Below are positions 15,381-22,599 of a stretch of DNA of 47,491 nucleotides, one piece after another; position 1 is the first letter of the stretch, and every line of letters starts with the position of its first letter. Source of the stretch: Planctomycetia bacterium (lineage in GTDB: Bacteria > Planctomycetota > Planctomycetia > Planctomycetales > Planctomycetaceae). The position numbers were made by a program, and so were the translations under genes. The notes below the pieces were generated by a model. That model ran no database searches. It was not told the DNA's origin and was given only the letters and a program-made list of their open reading frames with translations. The stretch covers positions 1 to 47,491 of the forward strand of contig JAPLNX010000123.1 of the NCBI GenBank assembly GCA_026400935.1. The letters are read 5' to 3'.

Positions 15381-17006
15381 ATGGCGACGATTCACTCGGC
15401 TCATGATGGACCTACACCGTCGAGCCCACAACATTCGGCGAAAGCCCGTGTCCGCGAATTGCAATTGGCGGTCTGCGATGAGCTGGAAGCAGCCGTTGAA
15501 TCTGAAAACAACTGCGTCAGCATTCGAAGTCACGAGATTGCGGATCGCGGTGTAAGGAGTCGCGTCGCTGCAGAGAATTCTGTGCCTGCTGTCCAAACTC
15601 TTACGAATTCGGCGACGGGTGGCATTGAGCCGGCAGACATCGCGACTGCGACGGCTGCAGTCTTGGATTTGAACATGCAGGTCGCGCTCGCTGATGGTTT
15701 GGAAGTAGCGGGACGAGTGATTGTCGAACGGCTGATTCAACATCTGAAGCTCGATCGGGTTGCTTTTGCATGGCGACGTCCGACAGGTGCGTGTTCGTTA
15801 ATCGCGGTTTCCGGTCTGACTCGATTCGATCGGCGTTCTGAATTGGTCGAACTGTTGCATGGTGCCGCGAATGAAGCGGTCGCTCGCCAGTCAGACGGTT
15901 CTTGGCCGCCGTTGATGGCTGCGAATCGACACTCACTAATTGCTCATCGAAAATTGGTGGAGACCTCACGAGTTGAGGCGACCGCCTCTTATCGACTGAC
16001 GACGGGCGTTAAACAACCTTGGGAACTCAGCAGTCGAACGTTAGGTGTGTTGTTGGTGACCGGTTCACGAGCGGCGGTTCATGATCCGGCCAATGTTCGT
16101 TTTCTGACCACCGCAGCGAAATGCCTGTCGGCCACTTTGGAACTGATGGCTCGCGCAGAAGGGGGCTTTGTTCGTCGCCAGGTAACTCGATTTCGTAGAG
16201 CGATTTCGCGACGGTCTTTGGCATTGATAGCAATGTGCGTAATTGGTGTTGCCGCGTTGATGGCGGCACCTTGGCCGTATCGGATTTCGTGTCGATGCGT
16301 GGTCGAGCCAATGCAACGTCGCTTCGTCGTGGCACCGCATGACGGACTTATTGAAATGTCACTCGTGCAACCGGGCGATGTGGTTCGCTCGGGACAACCG
16401 CTGGCTCGCATGGATGCTCGCGAAGTGCGTTGGGAGTTGGCGGGCTTAGAAGCGGATCGCCGACAAGCCATGCAACAACGCGATACGAGTTTGACTCGTG
16501 GTGAACTCGCGAAGTCGGAACTCGCACGCTTGGAGGTTGAACAACTCGATGCAAAGCTCGAACTACTGCGCCGTCGTGCGAGTTTGTTGGAGTTGCAAGC
16601 GCCGCTTGACGGAGTGGTGCTCAGTGGCAGTCTCGACAAGCTCTCGTCAGCACCAGTGAAGACGGGCCAAGTCCTATTTGAAATCGCGCCGTTGGATCAC
16701 TTGAGAGTCGAGGTCTCGACGCCAGCGGAAGACTATCGGCACGTGAAGGATGGTGCTCCGGTCGAGTTGCGTTTCGAGGGACGCCTGAATGAATTGCGGA
16801 CCGGTACGCTCACGCGAGTTCGACCTCGTTCAGAGATACGCGATTCGGCGGATGTTTTCGTTGCTGAAGTAGAGATGGATAACCCCGATCAGTCTCTCCG
16901 TCCCGGACAACGAGGTTCGGCAGTCGTGATCGGTTCGTCGCATCCGCTGGCTTGGAACTTGTTTCACAAAGCAGCGGATCGCGTAAGACAGTGGTTGCCG
17001 TTTTGA
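15381..17006 (+). CDS. GAF-like domain fused to HlyD-type adaptor
   Basis: A 541-residue membrane protein. Residues ~80-255 look like a GAF-type sensor domain (DGLEVAGRVIVERLIQHLKL, then VAFAWRR, LGVLLVTGS and FLTTAAKCLSATLELMAR). An arginine-rich stretch precedes a single membrane helix (LALIAMCVIGVAALMAAPW, about 283-302). The periplasmic part is a HlyD/barrel-sandwich adaptor: VVAPHDGLIEMSLVQPGDVV, a coiled coil (AQ/LE-rich, about 360-400), LLELQAPLDGVVLSG, and a barrel ending LRPGQRGSAVVIG. ATG 15381 follows CAGGAGTG by about 8 nt and lies 5 bp after the previous stop, so the genes are cotranscribed. The fusion of a cytoplasmic ligand-binding type domain to a periplasmic adaptor suggests signal-gated export. 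GAF assignment is from pattern only. Confidence 0.82.
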   Translation: MATIHSAHDGPTPSSPQHSAKARVRELQLAVCDELEAAVESENNCVSIRSHEIADRGVRSRVAAENSVPAVQTLTNSATGGIEPADIATATAAVLDLNMQVALADGLEVAGRVIVERLIQHLKLDRVAFAWRRPTGACSLIAVSGLTRFDRRSELVELLHGAANEAVARQSDGSWPPLMAANRHSLIAHRKLVETSRVEATASYRLTTGVKQPWELSSRTLGVLLVTGSRAAVHDPANVRFLTTAAKCLSATLELMARAEGGFVRRQVTRFRRAISRRSLALIAMCVIGVAALMAAPWPYRISCRCVVEPMQRRFVVAPHDGLIEMSLVQPGDVVRSGQPLARMDAREVRWELAGLEADRRQAMQQRDTSLTRGELAKSELARLEVEQLDAKLELLRRRASLLELQAPLDGVVLSGSLDKLSSAPVKTGQVLFEIAPLDHLRVEVSTPAEDYRHVKDGAPVELRFEGRLNELRTGTLTRVRPRSEIRDSADVFVAEVEMDNPDQSLRPGQRGSAVVIGSSHPLAWNLFHKAADRVRQWLPF

Positions 17007-17017
17007 AAGTGTGATTC

Positions 17018-17136
17018 AAACCCCACCGAGCTTGCCTCAATGGCTCGTGAGCCTTTGCACTACGGCTTGTGAGGTTAGACGTTTGCGTAGTGCAGAAGCC
17101 TTGATATCCACCGACAGTCACCAGGGTCGGTGGAGT
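17018..17136. repeat. Three-hairpin palindromic repeat, copy 2
   Basis: It begins AAACCCCACCGAGCTTGCC, has CCTTTGCACTAC against GTAGTGCAGAAGCC (here GCGTAGTGCAGAAGCC), and ends in a degenerate CCACCGAC...GTCGGTGG hairpin. It lies in the gap between the GAF-HlyD stop (17006) and the M50 start (17152). Confidence 0.75.
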
Positions 17137-17151
17137 GGATGTTATTCGGAT

Positions 17152-19398
17152 ATGTCCCTCGATTATCGCACTTATGAACTGCGTCAACTCCGCCCGAGAT
17201 TGCGGGATGAGTTGTCGTTTTCATGGCAGTCGTATGGTGGGGCGGAGTGTTACGTCTTAGAGGACGAAGCCAACGGAGCTTATTTCCGAATCGGACTGCC
17301 GGAGTACACGTTCTTGTCGTTGCTTGATGGCCATGGAACTGTCGGCGAAGCGTTGTCACACACAGCGAACGTGCTGGGTGCAGATGCATTGAATGAATCG
17401 CAAGCGGCAAGCATTGTTCGTTGGCTCGCTGATTCGAAGTTGATTGTGTTAGAAGCCGATCTCGCAGATCGGGGAAGTGCGGGCGGTGCCGCATCTCATA
17501 AACGCGGAAGTCTGAATCCTCTGAGCCAAAAGATTCCGTTTGGTTCTCCGCAGAGTCTGCTCTCAATGATCGAGCCGATCCTCGGGGGATTGTTCAGCGT
17601 CTTGGGTTTGATGCTGTGGTTGGTGTTGATGACTGCGGCTTGTTGGCAGTTGGTTCCACACACTGATCGGTTTTGGCAGGAATCGGCGGTCGTGTTATCA
17701 CCACACAATTGGTTGTGGATTGCGGCCTGGGGAGTAGGCCTGAAGGTCGTGCATGAGTTGTCGCATGGTTTGGCCTGTGTGCGGTTTGGCGGTCGGGTGC
17801 GTGACGCCGGAATTGTGTTCTTGTTGTTTGCCCCAATTCCGTATGTCGATCTGACGTCGACATGGCGTTTACCGAAGTGGCATCGGATTGTGATTTCGCT
17901 AGCGGGGATGTTGGCTGAATTGTCGCTCGCTGCGATCGCAGCCATCGCGTGGGCGAACACCACCGATGAGCTAATGCGACAACATCTGCTGCAATTGATG
18001 TTGACAGCAAGCGTCGTGACGTTGCTGTTCAACGCTAATCCACTGATGCGATTCGATGGCTATTACGTGCTCGCCGATTGGTTGGAACTGCCGAACCTTG
18101 CGATCCATGGTCAGCAATTGTTGGTGAGTGTTGCGAAGCGATGGCTGTTGGGAGCCTCAGTCACATCGCCCAATTGGCCAGAAGGACGAACTTGGTTGGT
18201 GGCGTTGTATGGCATCGCATCAGCCATATGGCGGACGGTTGTCAGTGCGTCGCTGATTGTGGCTGCTGCTGCCTGGTGGGATGGTGTCGGAATGCTGCTG
18301 GCAGTCGGTGCGATCTTTGCTTGGTTCATCCAGCCATTGTGGAGATCTTTGCGATACATCGTGATCGGATCGCCGTTCGAGCAACCGAGTCGTATTCGGT
18401 TTGTCTTGGCTTCAATCACGGTTGTTGCAGGTATGATGCTGACGTTGGATAACGCTCCGACTTGGAATTCTGTGAAGTTGCCTGGCGTTGTGGAGTATGT
18501 CGATGCGGCGATTGTGCGAGCTGAGGGATCCGGATTTCTTGAAGAGGTCGGTGTCGAATCGGGACAGATCGTCGGGACAGGGGAGTTCTTGTTTCGACTG
18601 ACGAATCCGGAACTCGAAGCGCAGCGGCGTGAACTTAACGCTGAGGTCGAGCGATCGGAACTACGCAGTCGAGTTGCTCAACAAGCGGGCGATCTGGCGT
18701 CGATGTCGGCAGAAGATGACAATCGTCGAGCGCTACAAACGAAGTTAGCTGAATTGAATCGACTTCATGATGCATTGGTGATTCGAGCGCCGCGAGCAGG
18801 GATGATCTCGGCGGGTGATCTGCGTTCGTTGATCGACAGCTATGTGACTTCCGGCCAAGAACTGTTGGTGATTGGGGATCCTGATGAAAAAGAAGTTCGC
18901 GTTCTAATTGCTCAAGACCAATTCAACTCGGTTGAGTTTGCGAACTTGAGTCAAAACGCACTTGGTGAGCCGGGCGGCGTCAGCCCCTGGACTAATGCGG
19001 TTAAAACTGTGCGACAGGTCCGGGGACTGACGCCGCCCGGCTCACCAGAATTTGCACATGCCGCGATCGTTCGGTTGAACGGTGATGGGAGCGAGACCGT
19101 CGGTCAGTTTCACAAAGTCGATCCGCGAGCGACCACTCATCCACCACATCCCGCGTTCTGTGCGGGTGCGGGTGGCCCGGTCGCTACGAAGATTTCGAAT
19201 GAACACAGATCGAGCAATGATCGAGATCCACAAGAGTTTCTCGATCCACATGTCGTCGGCTATGTGAAGCTCGATCCAAGCACCAGTCATCAGTTCGGCC
19301 CCGGACAACTCGCGACTGTGCAGATCAATGGCCCACGCCGACTGCTGCGTGATTGGCTGCTCGAAGCGGGCCGAAAATGGTTTTCGACACGCTCGTGA
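17152..19398 (+). CDS. PqqD-like / M50 site-2 protease / HlyD fusion protein
   Basis: A 748-residue multi-domain membrane protein. Residues ~30-105 resemble a PqqD-type winged-helix peptide-binding domain (CYVLEDEANGAYFRIG, LLDGHGTVGEAL, IVRWLADSKLIVLE). An M50 intramembrane metalloprotease follows: HELSH at 201-205 (zinc ligands and catalytic Glu) and NPLMRFDGYYVL from 296 (third ligand Asp), among several membrane helices. The C-terminal third is a barrel-sandwich adaptor with EGSGFLEEVGVESGQIVGTG, RAPRAGMISAGDLRSLID, VDPRATTHPPHPAF and LDPHVVGYVKLD. ATG 17152 is chosen because earlier in-frame codons lie in repeat copy 2. An 85-bp palindrome (18963-19047) is translated in frame within the barrel region. 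Relatives sit with peptide exporters; I infer handling or processing of an exported peptide or protein. Confidence 0.87.
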   Translation: MSLDYRTYELRQLRPRLRDELSFSWQSYGGAECYVLEDEANGAYFRIGLPEYTFLSLLDGHGTVGEALSHTANVLGADALNESQAASIVRWLADSKLIVLEADLADRGSAGGAASHKRGSLNPLSQKIPFGSPQSLLSMIEPILGGLFSVLGLMLWLVLMTAACWQLVPHTDRFWQESAVVLSPHNWLWIAAWGVGLKVVHELSHGLACVRFGGRVRDAGIVFLLFAPIPYVDLTSTWRLPKWHRIVISLAGMLAELSLAAIAAIAWANTTDELMRQHLLQLMLTASVVTLLFNANPLMRFDGYYVLADWLELPNLAIHGQQLLVSVAKRWLLGASVTSPNWPEGRTWLVALYGIASAIWRTVVSASLIVAAAAWWDGVGMLLAVGAIFAWFIQPLWRSLRYIVIGSPFEQPSRIRFVLASITVVAGMMLTLDNAPTWNSVKLPGVVEYVDAAIVRAEGSGFLEEVGVESGQIVGTGEFLFRLTNPELEAQRRELNAEVERSELRSRVAQQAGDLASMSAEDDNRRALQTKLAELNRLHDALVIRAPRAGMISAGDLRSLIDSYVTSGQELLVIGDPDEKEVRVLIAQDQFNSVEFANLSQNALGEPGGVSPWTNAVKTVRQVRGLTPPGSPEFAHAAIVRLNGDGSETVGQFHKVDPRATTHPPHPAFCAGAGGPVATKISNEHRSSNDRDPQEFLDPHVVGYVKLDPSTSHQFGPGQLATVQINGPRRLLRDWLLEAGRKWFSTRS
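18963..19047. repeat. Near-perfect 30-bp inverted repeat inside the M50 gene
   Basis: TGGTGAGCCGGGCGGCGTCAG opens the left arm (18963-18991) and its complement CTGACGCCGCCCGGCTCACC closes the right arm (19018-19047), with one substitution and one gap near the loop. It encodes LGEPGGVSPW...GLTPPGSPE in frame and looks like an inserted dispersed palindrome. Confidence 0.8.
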
Positions 19399-19400
19399 AT

Positions 19401-19496
19401 CTACGTAGCCATCACGCGTCGTGTGACGAGCCGGTCGCTTCAGGGAGCGGGGTTAAGCACTCGGCTCATCACGCAGAGTTTGTATGTTGGTTACGT
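19401..19496. repeat. Palindromic repeat, TACGTAGCC type, copy 2
   Basis: CTACGTAGCCATCACGC opens it, with GTGACGAGCCGGTCGCTTCA and ACTCGGCTCATCACGC inside, as in copy 1 at 12355-12450. The right end (GGTTACGTTGCG) is degenerate and overlaps the last codons of the convergent M20 peptidase gene. Confidence 0.65.
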
Positions 19497-20696
19497 TGCG
19501 GCTGTCGCCAACTGCAGTGCAATTTGGCATGCGTGTAGGTAGCTCGGCACGTGGAGGACTTCGTCGGTGGTGTGGATGCCGGCTTGCCCGCAACCGAGCG
19601 TAACGGTCGGCAGGCCGTGGGCGGTCATCCAATTCGCGTCGAGTCCACCGTTGCTGATTCGCGTTTCAGGTTCGAGGCCAACACATCGGATGGCGTTAAC
19701 TGCGGCAATCACACATGGCTCGGCGAGATTGAGTGCGAAAGATTCGTATTTGTGGTCCGCTCGAAATTCGACGCGGCCGGACTGGCCGTTGTCGGTGCTG
19801 ACTTGCTTCGCCGCTTTCATGAATGCCTCGCGAAAAGCGTTGACGATTTTCACTCGAAATTTCGGATCGTGGCTACGAGCTTCGGCACGCAATTGGACAT
19901 GCGGAGTAACGACATTTGTCGCTTCGCCCCCGTGAATGAAACCGATATTGCTGGTCCCTCGGTTCTTCCCTTTGACGATGAGCCCGTGCCAGCCATTGGA
20001 CGCCAAGTCGGCGATCGCAATTCCGGCCATCGCGATGGCGCTCGCTCCGTGCTCCGGATGAGCGCCAGCATGTGCGGCGGTGCCGAAGAGATCAATGTGC
20101 AGATCGTAGGCACCGGTTGCTCCGATGGCCGCTGTGTGTGCGGCTCCGCCATCCCAATTGAAGCAGAGCTTCGGTTGGCCGAGATTGCGAGGATTCACGC
20201 AACGAGCACCGATCAAACCGATCTCCTCTTGAACGGGCCAAAAGAACGTCAACGGCGGATGCGGCAATTTGCTTTTCAAGATTGTTAGCACTGTATTGAG
20301 AAGCACCGCTGCACCGGATCGGTCGTCGCCACCTAGCGCCGTCGTCGGGTCAGCGGACTTGATGATGTCGCCGTCAAGAATCGGCTTTGCTCCGACTGCG
20401 AGGGGCACAGTGTCGACGTGAGCCATCAACAGGCGACGCGGGGTTCGCTTGGTCCCCGGAAGTTTGACAATCAGATTCCCGACCTCACCACCAGCCGGAC
20501 TTCGCTTGTGAGCATCGTCGATCGTAATCTGCGAATCCGGCACTCCGGCTTGCTTCAGTTTCTTCAGTATGAAAGCCACGACACGGCCTTCTTGAGTGCT
20601 CTTGCCGGGAATAGCAATGAGGTCCACCACGAGTTGAATGGCCGCATCGCGAGCGAAAGCGAATGAAGTGTCTGAAGAAACGGAACGAATCGCCAT
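19491..20696 (-). CDS. M20-family metallopeptidase (tripeptidase T-like)
   Basis: A 401-residue zinc exopeptidase of the M20 family, resembling PepT/tripeptide aminopeptidases. Visible: LLMAHVDTVPLAVGAKPIL (zinc His and catalytic Asp), TALGGDDRSGAAVLL (bridging Asp), FFWPVQEEIGLIGAR (catalytic and zinc Glu), FNWDGGAAH (zinc Asp), a dimerisation-type domain with GTAAHAGAHPEHGASAI, and a final zinc His in the CGQAGIHTTDEVLHV segment. No signal peptide, so it is cytoplasmic and likely trims peptides. The start ATG 20696 has no strong ribosome binding site. It converges on the export cluster from the other side and overlaps a palindromic repeat at its 3' end; nothing indicates it belongs to that cluster. 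Confidence 0.9.
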   Translation of the reverse strand: MAIRSVSSDTSFAFARDAAIQLVVDLIAIPGKSTQEGRVVAFILKKLKQAGVPDSQITIDDAHKRSPAGGEVGNLIVKLPGTKRTPRRLLMAHVDTVPLAVGAKPILDGDIIKSADPTTALGGDDRSGAAVLLNTVLTILKSKLPHPPLTFFWPVQEEIGLIGARCVNPRNLGQPKLCFNWDGGAAHTAAIGATGAYDLHIDLFGTAAHAGAHPEHGASAIAMAGIAIADLASNGWHGLIVKGKNRGTSNIGFIHGGEATNVVTPHVQLRAEARSHDPKFRVKIVNAFREAFMKAAKQVSTDNGQSGRVEFRADHKYESFALNLAEPCVIAAVNAIRCVGLEPETRISNGGLDANWMTAHGLPTVTLGCGQAGIHTTDEVLHVPSYLHACQIALQLATAAT

Positions 20697-20766
20697 ACGA
20701 TGACTTTCAGATGAGGGCGGGGGATCGAGAGGGAGTATTTTTCATGGACCTAAAGGCGACGGTCAT

Positions 20767-20834
20767 AAAGGGACAAAGACACGAAGAAGTAAAACTGTCG
20801 GCTGCCAGAATCTTTGTGCCTTCGTACCTTTGCG
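20767..20834. repeat. Dispersed intergenic hairpin, CAAAGACACGAAG type
   Basis: AAAGGGACAAAGACACGAAG (20767-20786) is an imperfect complement of CTTTGTGCCTTCGTACCTTT (20811-20830). It is of the same class as 3865-3935 and 30775-30870, in the 271-bp gap between the divergent M20 peptidase and the regulator. Confidence 0.5.
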
Positions 20835-20967
20835 GTAGCTTCTCCGATCGATTTCTGTTTTGACTAGAACGTCGGAACGCTGTTTTTCATACGGCTGCTA
20901 TGCTACTCGTTGACGGGTTTGGAACAACACAGGGCCGAACTGATCGTCGTTGGTCAAAGGGCATTCG

Positions 20968-22368
20968 ATGCATGAACGGACCGGCAAAAAGAAATCGAGG
21001 TTGGAGTCGTGGCTGAAGTCCGCGACGACTCCCGTGTTCTTGGTTTCGGTGACGCGGAGAGTGTTATTCTTCAATACGGGATGTGAGCAGCTGACCGGCT
21101 GGACGGCAGACGAAGTTGTGGGCGAAGTGGCAGAGTTCGTCTCCGATCCGGAACCACATTCGTTAACTGCGATGATCAATTCTCTCTGTCCGCCACCCGA
21201 AGTTATGACTGGTCGCGAGCAGGACGTTCCGGTTTTTCTCCCAAATAAAAAGGGAACACCGGTCGCAAAGCTGATTAGATTTGTACCCATCACGGAAGCG
21301 GAGAGAGTGACCAGCGTTTTGGGAATTATCAGCGCGTTGCCGGTCGCCTCGCACAATCAACCGACTTCGATGGCGTTGCGATATCACGCGGAACTGTCTG
21401 CGTTGCGTTGGACGTTAAAGCAGCGTTACGGCTTAAAGACAGTGGTTGCGCGCAGTCTGGTCATGAAACGGGTGTTCGAGCAAATTCAACTGGCACGACA
21501 AACGAGTGTCGCAGTGCATTTCTTCGGACCGCGGGGTGTCGGCAAGGAGCATTTCGCACGCGCGATTCATCACGAAGTCGAATCATCATTCGGTGCGTTC
21601 GTGCCGCTTGATTGTCGGCAATCGCCGTACGAATTACAGGAGATACTCAAGCGATTGTTGCATCCGCAAGCGGACGATACTCCGACGACCTCACAACATC
21701 CACGAACGCTGTTTCTGGTAGATGTCGCTCACCTTTCCCGCGATGTGCAAGAGCGATTGTTGACTGCCTATCGTGAAGAAGAAAAAGCAGGCAAGGGGCG
21801 GCCTCAGTTGCCGCGATTAATGTCTTCTTCGACCGAACTACTTCAGATTGCCGTCACGGAGGAACGCTTGCTGCCGGAACTTTATTTCTTACTGACCCCG
21901 CTGGTCATTGAGGTTCCCTCGTTGCGAAAAAGGATCGACGATCTGGAACCGCTCGCTCAGGCGTTTTTGGAATCACTCAATCGCGGTGCCAGTCAGCAAG
22001 TTACTGGGTTTGCAGATTCTGTCTGGCCACAACTCAGAGAATACCAATGGCCCGGAAATCTCGATGAACTATTGCTGGTCGTACAAGAAGCGCGACACAA
22101 TGGTAGCGGGCCGATGATCGACGCAAAGGATTTGCCGCTCCGATTTCGTGCTGGTTTAGACGCACAATCTATCAACCCTGTGCGCCGTAACTTGATCGAG
22201 GAACCGATCCCGCACCTAGAAGCACACTTAGCAGCGGTCGAACGTGATCTCATCAGGCGCGCGCTCGCTCAAACCAAACAGAACAAAACGCAGGCAGCCA
22301 AGTTGCTAGGAATCCCTCGGCCAGTGCTATATCGCCGCATGGCGGCACTGGGACTTGCTGTGCTGTGA
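20968..22368 (+). CDS. PAS / AAA+ / Fis-type HTH regulator (NtrC-like, degenerate)
   Basis: A 466-residue protein with the domain order of an NtrC-class transcriptional activator. Residues ~15-120 are a PAS domain (TTPVFLVSVTRRVLFFNTGC, LTGWTADEVVGE). An AAA+ domain follows, with Walker A FGPRGVGKEHFARAIHHE and a C-terminal lid (YQWPGNLDELLLVVQEAR). The Fis-like helix-turn-helix is NKTQAAKLLGIPRPVLYRRM. Two things differ from true sigma-54 activators: no GAFTGA loop can be found, and Walker B reads LFLVDVAHLS, lacking the acidic pair. It therefore probably does not remodel sigma-54 holoenzyme and may bind DNA as a ligand-responsive repressor or activator. ATG 20968 follows AAAGGG by 7 nt; an upstream TTG at 20950 is less likely. 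No target operon is evident. Confidence 0.85.
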   Translation: MHERTGKKKSRLESWLKSATTPVFLVSVTRRVLFFNTGCEQLTGWTADEVVGEVAEFVSDPEPHSLTAMINSLCPPPEVMTGREQDVPVFLPNKKGTPVAKLIRFVPITEAERVTSVLGIISALPVASHNQPTSMALRYHAELSALRWTLKQRYGLKTVVARSLVMKRVFEQIQLARQTSVAVHFFGPRGVGKEHFARAIHHEVESSFGAFVPLDCRQSPYELQEILKRLLHPQADDTPTTSQHPRTLFLVDVAHLSRDVQERLLTAYREEEKAGKGRPQLPRLMSSSTELLQIAVTEERLLPELYFLLTPLVIEVPSLRKRIDDLEPLAQAFLESLNRGASQQVTGFADSVWPQLREYQWPGNLDELLLVVQEARHNGSGPMIDAKDLPLRFRAGLDAQSINPVRRNLIEEPIPHLEAHLAAVERDLIRRALAQTKQNKTQAAKLLGIPRPVLYRRMAALGLAVL

Positions 22369-22521
22369 TTGTGAGGTCGTAGCAGAACTGGCAACCGTGT
22401 GTTGAAAAATCGTGGGATAGGTTTTCCGCCGGTCAGTTTATGGAAGCAAGAAGCCTTCGTTGCCATCACAGACAGGCGGGAGGTCTATCTCACTAGAAAT
22501 TCGCGAATCTCACCCGAGTTC

Positions 22522-22550
22522 GGTGAGCTGGTGGGAGATGACAGCTCACC
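22522..22550. repeat. Perfect 9-bp hairpin between convergent genes
   Basis: GGTGAGCTG (22522-22530) and CAGCTCACC (22542-22550) form a stem with an 11-nt loop in the 231-bp gap between the regulator and Gfo/Idh/MocA stops. It may act as a bidirectional transcription end, but no U-run follows on either strand. Confidence 0.35.
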
Positions 22551-22599
22551 GCGTGGCACGCTGTGCTGTGGTGGCAAGATGTTTCCAATTGGCGGAGTT

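Noticed and set aside
17011-17151. Upstream extension of the M50 protein by 47 residues
   Set aside because: These codons come from repeat copy 2 and have no ribosome binding site; ATG 17152 fits the domain start.
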